From: Lachnospiraceae bacterium
GTDB taxonomy: Bacteria > Bacillota_A > Clostridia > Lachnospirales > Lachnospiraceae
Assembly: GCA_017652545.1 (NCBI GenBank)
Contig: JAGCAV010000101.1
Coordinates: 1-11,196 of the forward strand
Length of the DNA: 11,196 bases
Reading direction: 5' to 3'
Each line of letters starts with the position of its first letter. Within the stretch, counting starts at the first letter, position 1. Positions 1 to 5,631 of this stretch are shown here, piece after piece. Made by a program: the position numbers and the translations under genes. The notes under the pieces were generated by a model that saw nothing but the letters and a program-made list of their open reading frames with translations, was not told the origin of the DNA and did no database searches.

Positions 1-432
1 CCGGATATTCGAAACATATATCTTCTTTCCGTCTATATTGATCTCCGTTTTCGGATATTCATACTCCGCTCCGTCACGGATCATGATAATCAGCGGATTA
101 TCATACTGGATCAGCTCTGCCATCTGATTGTTCAGGAGGTGAATGACCGAAAACGTTGAATAGGCCACACCCCGTACCGAGCAGACCGGAAGCGTAGCGG
201 CCATGGTCGAAACACACTCTTCGATCGGAAGTCCCGCTGCGATCATGGTTGAAAGGATCCTGGATGTCAGCGTTGAAAGGATACTCGCCTTGACGCCGCT
301 CCCCAGGCCGTCCGCCAGAACGATCACCGTCGATCTGTCATCATGTTCGGCTATCTCCACATGATCACCGCAAAGCTGTTCTCCGTAATGGTTAATGCTC
401 TTGTAACCGATATCTGCGCATAGATCATTCAT
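1..432 (-). CDS. SpoIIE/PP2C-family serine phosphatase, N-terminal part (runs off left edge)
   Basis: The first 144 codons of a protein phosphatase are visible; the C-terminal part lies outside the window. The family removes phosphate from Ser/Thr residues (anti-anti-sigma-type partners in the classic cases) using a Mn/Mg centre. Two metal-site motifs are visible: CGD at residues 21-23 and the hallmark LADGLGSG at residues 39-46. The start is the ATG at 432-430, preceded by AAGGAG at 448-443 with a 10-base gap. The gene begins inside the end of the hydrogenase gene (8-base overlap, 425-432), which implies translational coupling. Known group C-type sensory [FeFe]-hydrogenases are often encoded next to such phosphatases, so the likely role is output of the H2/redox signal; the target cannot be read here. 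There is no upstream sensor domain in the visible part; the catalytic fold starts almost at residue 1, so sensing probably comes from the partner protein. Confidence 0.9.
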   Translation of the reverse strand, partial: MNDLCADIGYKSINHYGEQLCGDHVEIAEHDDRSTVIVLADGLGSGVKASILSTLTSRILSTMIAAGLPIEECVSTMAATLPVCSVRGVAYSTFSVIHLLNNQMAELIQYDNPLIIMIRDGAEYEYPKTEINIDGKKIYVSNIR

Positions 433-2101
433 TCTGTATGGACTCCTTCAATTTCGATAACGCGATCTTTGTCTCCGCTGCCGTTTCTCCAAGCAGAGAA
501 GCGATCTCCTGCACGATCCGCATCTGTTTGTCGATCACCTGATCCGCCACTTCCATGGTTTCCATGCTGATCTCTTCCTTGCGTTTTTTCTCGTCCTCCT
601 CCTTCGTCACATCACGCATGATGCACACAAGCATCCTGCCGTCCTCAGCCGGTACGATCGTCTGCTCGACACAGCGGCCGTACTCAGTCAGATAGATGCG
701 CTGATTTGTCACAGCCCGTCCGGTCTGGGTAACGCGCATAAACGGCTTCGGATCCATGACACGCACAATATGATCTCCGAGAATATCCGACTGGGACCGG
801 ATATTCAGCAGATTCATGGCAGCCTTGTTGATCTGCTGGACTTCCAGTGAAGCATTGAGAACGATCAGCGCGTTGGGGCTGTGATTAACGATCACATTTG
901 AGAAGCCTTCCGCCTTTTCCTTCAGGAACGGCAGGCACATGGAGATCTCCGCCTTTCCGTGGAAGATGGCAATCGCCTTCTCCCTGCATGTGTTATAGCC
1001 GCACGAGCCGCAGTTCAGCTCATCTTCGGGCTTATACTTGCCCATCTCATGCATGATCTGTACGATCTCGTGCTCCGCCGGCTTCACGGCTTCAAGCCGG
1101 AACGGCAGATAAACGTCTTTCATTTTTCCTGTTTCCGGCTGGGAGATATCAAAATCTTCACTGCCCGCGTAGGAGGAAACGGAGATATAATCCCTGACAG
1201 GCGTGCGATGATATTTCTCCATCACAGGGCCGCCGATACAGCCGCCTGTGCATGCCGACATCTCAATAAAACAGTTCCCGAGCCGGCCCTTTTCAATATC
1301 CTGAAGGGCAGCGATGCAGTTTTCCACGCCGTCCAGCGCCAGATACTGATAACCGGGCGCGTCCTGCTGCATGGATTTGAGGATACCTCCGGTCGTAGGA
1401 AAGAGGCGGGTCCTGCTCTTCTCCTCCGGGATGATCTCTTTCCTCAGTTCGATCCGTTCTTTTTTCAGCCAGGCTGTCAGCTCCTCAAATGTCAGGACAG
1501 CGTCAACAACATCACCGCTGTTTGCGGCCTCATCTTTTTTCGCCACGCACGGACCGATGAAGACCGTCCTGGCATTCGGCTGTCTGCGCTTGATCTCTGC
1601 GCAGTGCGCTTTCATCGGGGTCAGGACATTTGCCAGATACGGCAGCAGCGACGGAAAATACTTGCGGACCAGCAGGTTGATGGAGTGACAGCAGGATGAG
1701 ATCAGCACATCCGGCTTCTCCTCAGCCAGAATTCTGTCATATTCCCGCTTTACCTGCGTGGCGCCGAGCGCGGTCTCCTGCACATCCGCAAAGCCGAGCT
1801 TCATAAGCGCTTCCCGCATGCTCTCGATGCCGACGCCTTCAAAGTTGGCGACAAAGGAAGGTGCCAGGCTGGCGATCACAGGATCATCTCCCTGCATCAT
1901 GACCTGTACCTTCTCCGTCTCATCCACGATCTCCTTTGCATTCTGCGGACACACAACGAAGCAGCGGCCGCAGAGGATGCATTCATTGCCGATGATATTC
2001 GCCTGGCCGGCGGAGAACCGGATCGACTTGACGGGACAGTGCCGGATGCATTTATAACAGTTTTTGCAGTTGGATTTTTTCAGTCTCAGACAGTCAGACA
2101 C
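425..2101 (-). CDS. Putative sensory [FeFe]-hydrogenase with ferredoxin, Fe-S and PAS domains (HydS-like)
   Basis: A 558-residue cytoplasmic iron-sulfur protein. Domains in order: two [4Fe-4S] ferredoxin motifs (Cys12/15/18/22 and Cys41/44/47/51); a [FeFe]-hydrogenase large-subunit C-terminal domain at about 73-335; a four-Cys Fe-S domain (Cys364/367/372/389); a PAS domain at about 398-495; and a charged, probably helical or coiled tail at 498-550. The H-cluster region keeps all expected ligands: SSCC (Cys138, with Cys137 matching the proton-transfer Cys), GPC (Cys185) and ACTGGC (Cys284, Cys288). The usual Met residues of the L2 and L3 motifs are replaced by Gly183 and Ser282. This architecture and these substitutions match group C/D putative H2-sensing hydrogenases rather than bulk H2 producers; catalysis may be slow. 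The start is GTG at 2101 with GGAGGAG six bases upstream. It lies 13 bases after the ferredoxin gene and overlaps the phosphatase gene by 8 bases, so all three are one operon. The H2-sensing role is inferred from family and context. Confidence 0.92.
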   Translation of the reverse strand: MSDCLRLKKSNCKNCYKCIRHCPVKSIRFSAGQANIIGNECILCGRCFVVCPQNAKEIVDETEKVQVMMQGDDPVIASLAPSFVANFEGVGIESMREALMKLGFADVQETALGATQVKREYDRILAEEKPDVLISSCCHSINLLVRKYFPSLLPYLANVLTPMKAHCAEIKRRQPNARTVFIGPCVAKKDEAANSGDVVDAVLTFEELTAWLKKERIELRKEIIPEEKSRTRLFPTTGGILKSMQQDAPGYQYLALDGVENCIAALQDIEKGRLGNCFIEMSACTGGCIGGPVMEKYHRTPVRDYISVSSYAGSEDFDISQPETGKMKDVYLPFRLEAVKPAEHEIVQIMHEMGKYKPEDELNCGSCGYNTCREKAIAIFHGKAEISMCLPFLKEKAEGFSNVIVNHSPNALIVLNASLEVQQINKAAMNLLNIRSQSDILGDHIVRVMDPKPFMRVTQTGRAVTNQRIYLTEYGRCVEQTIVPAEDGRMLVCIMRDVTKEEDEKKRKEEISMETMEVADQVIDKQMRIVQEIASLLGETAAETKIALSKLKESIQNE

Positions 2102-2114
2102 GTATGGCTCCTCC

Positions 2115-2369
2115 CTATTCCTGTATCTTCTTTACGATCGTATCTTCAAAAAAAGCATCAAATGTTTCCGGTGTGATACCGGAAAAAATCTCGTCATTCA
2201 CCTTAACGGTCACACCGACGCGGTTGCAGGCTCCCGTACAGAAGCTTCCGGTCAGGATCACTTCGTCCTCCAGCGAACGCGCCTCGATCGCTTTCTGCAT
2301 ACGGCTGATCACTTCTTCAGAACCTTTCAGGAAACACGATGAACCCACACAGACCTCAACAAATACCAC
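2115..2369 (-). CDS. Thioredoxin-like [2Fe-2S] ferredoxin (NuoE C-terminal-like)
   Basis: An 84-residue small electron carrier related to the C-terminal half of NuoE/HydC-type subunits and to free thioredoxin-like ferredoxins. The four cluster ligands have the expected spacing: Cys7 and Cys12 (C-x4-C), then Cys44 and Cys48 (C-x3-C, in SFCTGAC). The N-terminal helical extension of full NuoE is absent, so it is a stand-alone domain. The start is GTG at 2369, with GGGGAGG at 2385-2379 nine bases upstream; an ATG at 2376 lies in another frame, opens only six codons and sits too close to the ribosome site. The stop codon is embedded just before the ribosome site of the hydrogenase gene 13 bases on, so it is first gene of that operon. 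It probably exchanges electrons with the hydrogenase-like sensor or links it to NAD(P)H/ferredoxin pools; the partner is inferred. Confidence 0.9.
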   Translation of the reverse strand: MVFVEVCVGSSCFLKGSEEVISRMQKAIEARSLEDEVILTGSFCTGACNRVGVTVKVNDEIFSGITPETFDAFFEDTIVKKIQE

Positions 2370-2402
2370 GGCTCATATCCTCCCCTTTCTTTAATGTAAA
2401 GC

Positions 2403-2444
2403 AACGAAGCTGCAGCACTGACTGATCAGCACTGCAGCCCCGTT
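2403..2444. other. Intergenic hairpin between reductase and ferredoxin operon
   Basis: A long interrupted inverted repeat: outer stem AACG/CGTT, 2x2 internal loop, GCTGCAG/CTGCAGC (7 bp), another 2x2 internal loop, then CTGA/TCAG with a 4-base loop. It starts 18 bases past the reductase stop on the minus strand. Read on that strand there is no run of U after the stem, so it is not a standard intrinsic terminator. It may be a weak terminator, an RNA-processing or 3'-end protection element, or a protein-binding site. Confidence 0.55.
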
Positions 2445-2461
2445 CCTGTTTGCATGATCAT

Positions 2462-4444
2462 TTACTTCGCGGCAACGATCTTCGCGGCTCTCCTGCCAAA
2501 GGTCATGGTACGGCCGCAGGCAAGGCCCGTGAACAGGTTCGGATAGTTGTTGGCGAACATACCGCCTGTGACATCGCCGGTCGCGTAGAGGCCTTCGATC
2601 GCAGTGCCGTCCTCGCGGATCACCTGCATGTCGGTGTTGATCCGGCAGCCGTCCAGCGTGGTCAGGTGCCATGCGCAGGTACGGATTCCGTAGAACGGAG
2701 CCGTATCCACCGGTGTCATGCGGTGCTTCTCTTTGCCGTAGTCCTCGTCGACACCCTTCGCGCACAGTTCGTTGTAGCGTTCCACGGTTTTGACAAAATT
2801 CTCTGCAGGAATGTTCAGCTTCTCTGCAAGTTCTTCCAGGGTATCAGCCTTCTGCAGATAGCCCATCTCCAGGTGGGAATTCTCACCCTCCATCATGCCT
2901 CCCCAGGTGTAGTCAAATCCCATATTGGAAAGCGCGCCGTTGTCGAACGGGAACAGGCGGCAGCAGCCGACCTCGTCGAACTGTTCGCAGTATTCCTTGC
3001 TGTTGGCATCGAAGATATCACAGTAGGTGTGATTGGGCTGCATGTACATGGAGTGCAGCATGAACTCATAAGGGCCTGACTCGTTGCAGAAGCGCTCGCC
3101 TTCCAGGTTGACTTTCAGGAAGGGCTGCTCGCCGAACCAGAACCATTTGCCGTTGGTCTTGTATCCTGCGGTCTCCGTGGGCAGGCAGCAGGCGCGGTTG
3201 AACATCATGGAGGCATGGCAGGGATCCATCTCGCCGCCGGCCCAGAGAATGGCCTTGATGCCGGAGCCGTCGCCCTTGGAACCGATGGGCACGTTGACCT
3301 TCATCTTCATGGTCATGGGCTGCAGGGCCAGCATCATGTCGGTGTTGGTGGCATAGCCGCCGGTACACAGGATCACGCCCTTTGACGCATTGATGCGGAC
3401 GTAGTGCTCATCTGTCAGATCCTGGGCGATGATGCCGGTGACCTTTCCCGTATCATCCTGATCCAGCTTTACCATGGCGGTCTGCAGCTTCCACTCCACG
3501 CCGAGCTCGTCGCAGTGCTCCTGGAAAGTCACCGAGGTTGTCAGGTCCTCAGGCGCATCCTCTGTCTTGTGGGGGCTGTGGCCTGTGGCAAAAGCCTTAT
3601 CGCGGCCCGGGTCCTCACGGTTGCCGATTCCGCCTTCCAGGCTCATATACCAGTTGCCTGTCGATTCCATCAGGTCTGTCAGCCAGTCAACCATCTCGGC
3701 GGATTCGTTGATCCATACCTTGGCCAGATCACTGTCAATATAGCCGCTGGAATAGCGGACCAGCTCCTGCAGTGCCTCCATCTTGTCGATGGCCAGTCCG
3801 GGATCCTTCTCGATCTCGGCAAGCTGGATCTTCGAGTCAATGGCGCCGATGTCCTCACGGATGCCTGTCGGTGCCTCACCCTTTTCCACTACAAGGACCT
3901 TCGCGCCTTCCTCGGCTGCTGTCATGGCTGTGATCCATCCGCCGGTACCGCAGCCAACTACCAGGACTTCCGTCTCCAGCTCCTCGGTGATATCCGCTTC
4001 ATCAATCTTTGGTGCCTCCCCAAGCCAGTCAGCACTGCCCTCTTCCTTTTCGGTCAGGACCACTTCGGCGCCGGATGCCTGGGAGATGCAGTCAGCCGCA
4101 GCCAGGCGGATGGCATCGCTGGTCACCGTCGCGCCTGAAATGCCGTCAATGTCTGCCGACTGAGCATCCAGGATCGCCTTCGCGAGATCCTCTCCGATGG
4201 CACCGCCGATATCCGGTGTCTCCCCGGATACATCGATCACCACATCCGTGATGCTGCTCTCGTCAAAGGTCATGGTCACTTCCACATCGCTGGCAATGCC
4301 CTTCGCCTTTGCCGAATAGGTTCCCGGGGTGTACTTGCTCTTTTCCTCCGCAAGCACCGGCGTACCGATCACACCGGCTGCTGCCAGGGTCACACCGGAG
4401 GCCAGTGCTCCCTTCAGGAAATCTCTTCTTGAAATGCTCTTCAT
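2462..4444 (-). CDS. Tat-exported FMN-binding/FAD-dependent reductase (fumarate reductase/KstD-like flavoprotein)
   Basis: A 660-residue extracytoplasmic flavoprotein. A Tat signal (SRRDFLKG, residues 5-12) is followed by a hydrophobic stretch and likely cleavage after VLA (about residue 32). An FMN_bind domain at about 37-122 has DGISGAT, in which Thr106 is the expected site of covalent FMN attachment by an ApbE-type transferase. The FAD_binding_2 domain spans about 158-655, with GCGTGG at 164-169 and an ATGDVTGG FAD motif at 621-628. The start at 4444 is chosen because it gives the Tat signal and has AAGGAG 8 bases upstream; an in-frame ATG at 4486 would add 14 residues before the Tat motif and has no comparable support. 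His593 matches an active-site His of fumarate reductases, but the two substrate-binding Arg positions read as Tyr459 and Tyr634 (aligned by eye). The substrate is therefore probably not fumarate; the YPNLFTG segment recalls ketosteroid dehydrogenases. The role is likely anaerobic reduction of an organic acceptor outside the membrane. It is divergent from a MerR regulator. Confidence 0.88.
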   Translation of the reverse strand: MKSISRRDFLKGALASGVTLAAAGVIGTPVLAEEKSKYTPGTYSAKAKGIASDVEVTMTFDESSITDVVIDVSGETPDIGGAIGEDLAKAILDAQSADIDGISGATVTSDAIRLAAADCISQASGAEVVLTEKEEGSADWLGEAPKIDEADITEELETEVLVVGCGTGGWITAMTAAEEGAKVLVVEKGEAPTGIREDIGAIDSKIQLAEIEKDPGLAIDKMEALQELVRYSSGYIDSDLAKVWINESAEMVDWLTDLMESTGNWYMSLEGGIGNREDPGRDKAFATGHSPHKTEDAPEDLTTSVTFQEHCDELGVEWKLQTAMVKLDQDDTGKVTGIIAQDLTDEHYVRINASKGVILCTGGYATNTDMMLALQPMTMKMKVNVPIGSKGDGSGIKAILWAGGEMDPCHASMMFNRACCLPTETAGYKTNGKWFWFGEQPFLKVNLEGERFCNESGPYEFMLHSMYMQPNHTYCDIFDANSKEYCEQFDEVGCCRLFPFDNGALSNMGFDYTWGGMMEGENSHLEMGYLQKADTLEELAEKLNIPAENFVKTVERYNELCAKGVDEDYGKEKHRMTPVDTAPFYGIRTCAWHLTTLDGCRINTDMQVIREDGTAIEGLYATGDVTGGMFANNYPNLFTGLACGRTMTFGRRAAKIVAAK

Positions 4445-4489
4445 GAAACTGTCTCCTTTCTTTGTTTCGTATCTCTCAGGAATCATTTT

Positions 4490-4520
4490 ATGGTACCCCA
4501 GAGGCTAACCCCCATGTCAA
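4490..4520 (-). promoter_or_regulatory. MerR-type promoter of the reductase gene
   Basis: On the minus strand, a perfect -35 TTGACA (4520-4515) and a -10 TACCAT (4495-4490) are separated by 19 bases (4514-4496). A 19-bp spacer, longer than the usual 17, is the hallmark of promoters activated by MerR-family proteins that untwist the DNA. Transcription would start near 4483, giving a leader of about 40 bases. The divergent gene encodes a MerR protein, which supports this reading. Confidence 0.65.
4492..4510. promoter_or_regulatory. Candidate MerR operator dyad
   Basis: An imperfect 19-bp inverted repeat of form GGTnnnCCnnnGGnnnACC, centred at 4501, lies within the long spacer and overlaps the -10 of the reductase promoter. 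Its centre is about 4 bp off the middle of the spacer, unlike textbook MerR operators, so the exact half-sites are uncertain. It is the best symmetric site seen in the divergent intergenic region. Confidence 0.45.
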
Positions 4521-4529
4521 TCTCACAGC

Positions 4530-4558
4530 TTTACTTTGCGGACCGGTTTTCTTATAAT
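4530..4558 (+). promoter_or_regulatory. Sigma-A-type promoter of the MerR regulator gene
   Basis: TTTACT (4530-4535) and a perfect TATAAT (4553-4558) are separated by exactly 17 bases. Transcription would start near 4565, leaving a leader of about 113 bases before the ATG at 4678. Apart from a ribosome site (AGAGGA, 4664-4669) I see no clear structured element in this leader. The promoter lies about 10 bases from the -35 of the divergent reductase promoter, so a regulator bound there could affect both. Confidence 0.65.
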
Positions 4559-4677
4559 CAGAATGAACAGTCAGTACCCGGACAGAACGCTGTTTCCGCA
4601 GAGAGGAGCCGTTTTTCAGGGTCTGATCTGCCGAAACCCGCCGCCTGCTAACATCCAAATGCCAGAGGACCGACCAG

Positions 4678-5493
4678 ATGAAACAATACCGCATCGGAGA
4701 ATACGCAAAATATCTGGGGGTTACCCCCGACTTGCTCAAACACTACGAGGAGCTGGGACTGCTCAAGCCCGGCCGGACAGAAAAAGGCTACAGGTATTAC
4801 TCATATAAGACGACCATACTCCTGATCGAGAGCATCCGGCTGCGCAATTACGGCATGACCCTGCGCGAGATCACGGACATTCTGGCAAAAAAACAGAATG
4901 ACAACGAAGCAATGGACAGGCGCCTTTGCATCAACATGGAAAACCTGCGCCAGGAAGCCTCCCTGGACGAGGCTCTTGCGCATGACTACGAAGCGTTTCT
5001 GGAATGGAAAGCGTCTTTATCTGACCGGGATGCCGACTGGGTGATCCGCTGGGGAAAGCCCATGTATTTTCTTCCGCATACCGTCCAGAATGATTTTCTG
5101 GAAGACCCAAGGATATCTGAGCTTTTAAAGGACTGGATGAGCTATATCCCGATCGTGAAGCCTGCCATGCGGGTGGATACGGCAGGAGCCGTCACCTGGG
5201 GTTTCCTCATCAGTCAGGAAAACCACCGGAAGCTGGGACTTCCGATCAACGATGTCGTACAGGTCATCCCCTCGAGAAAGATCTTCTATTACAAATTCAG
5301 GGACACGCTTCGGCGGATGGCGAATGAGGTGCCTGACACGGAAACACATCCTGTCTTCAGGATCCTCTCCGGCATGAACCTCAGATGGAAGGAGCCCTTC
5401 TATCGCATCACACTGATGCCGGCAGACTGGACGGGTGATATCACCCGGCAGTACGGATACTACGCCGTCCCCCTTTGGGAGGAAAAGAAATGA
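4678..5493 (+). CDS. MerR-family transcriptional regulator with C-terminal effector domain
   Basis: A 271-residue regulator. The N-terminal winged helix-turn-helix of MerR type covers about 3-70, with recognisable YRIGEYAKYLGVTPDLLKHY, the wing motif GYRYYS (residues 37-42), and the second HTH NYGMTLREI (58-66). A linker helix (about 75-105) would form the dimer coiled coil. Residues about 120-271 make a separate Trp/Tyr-rich domain, plausibly a GyrI-like small-molecule-binding fold; the fold is not certain from sequence alone. No Cys pattern typical of metal-sensing MerR proteins is visible, so an organic ligand is more likely. It is transcribed divergently from the Tat-exported reductase, whose promoter has the 19-bp spacer of MerR targets. 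It therefore probably activates the reductase when the reductase's substrate or a related compound is present. Ribosome site AGAGGA lies 8 bases before the ATG. Confidence 0.9.
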   Translation: MKQYRIGEYAKYLGVTPDLLKHYEELGLLKPGRTEKGYRYYSYKTTILLIESIRLRNYGMTLREITDILAKKQNDNEAMDRRLCINMENLRQEASLDEALAHDYEAFLEWKASLSDRDADWVIRWGKPMYFLPHTVQNDFLEDPRISELLKDWMSYIPIVKPAMRVDTAGAVTWGFLISQENHRKLGLPINDVVQVIPSRKIFYYKFRDTLRRMANEVPDTETHPVFRILSGMNLRWKEPFYRITLMPADWTGDITRQYGYYAVPLWEEKK

Positions 5494-5502
5494 ACCAAAG
5501 AG

Positions 5503-5533
5503 AGGCGTGACCCGGAAGACGCCTGACATTTTT
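5503..5533 (+). terminator. Probable intrinsic terminator of the MerR gene
   Basis: A 6-bp stem AGGCGT/ACGCCT with a 10-base loop starts 10 bases after the stop codon and is followed, after GACA, by TTTTT. The stem is short and the loop large, so it is of modest strength, but the location fits. Confidence 0.6.
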
Positions 5534-5553
5534 CCTGTTTTATCTGAAAAAAA

Positions 5554-5584
5554 CTGACATCTTCGCGGACACATATGGTATACT
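5554..5584 (+). promoter_or_regulatory. Promoter of the secreted repeat protein (extended -10)
   Basis: TATACT at 5579-5584 is preceded by TGG, giving an extended -10 (TGnTATACT). The nearest -35-like element is CTGACA (5554-5559), 19 bases upstream, which is long for sigma-A; the extended -10 may compensate. Transcription would begin near 5591, giving a leader of about 40 bases. Confidence 0.5.
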
Positions 5585-5631
5585 GTCATTATTAGAATCC
5601 CTGCGACCGGCATATGATCAGGAGGTTTGCT

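Noticed and set aside
959..1699. A 246-codon plus-strand frame opposite the hydrogenase gene
   Set aside because: It is antisense to a gene with clear Fe-S motifs and has no recognisable domain.
2462..4444. Calling the flavoprotein a true fumarate reductase or urocanate reductase
   Set aside because: The Arg residues expected to bind and protonate the substrate carboxylates read as Tyr, so a specific substrate name is not supported.
4445..4486. An N-terminal extension of the reductase starting at 4486
   Set aside because: It would put 14 residues before the Tat motif; the start at 4444 has a well-placed AAGGAG and gives a standard Tat signal.
4565..4677. A possible riboswitch or attenuator in the MerR leader
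   Set aside because: I found only very short stems (such as ACAG/CTGT at 4582-4593), no terminator-like structure and no known riboswitch core.
4488..4739. A minus-strand frame of 83 codons in the divergent intergenic region
   Set aside because: It spans both promoters and the start of the MerR gene and shows no domain or ribosome site.
4536..4808. An out-of-frame plus-strand reading frame across the MerR leader and gene start
   Set aside because: It overlaps the clear MerR N-terminus in another frame, lacks a ribosome site, and its product is Arg/Pro-rich noise.
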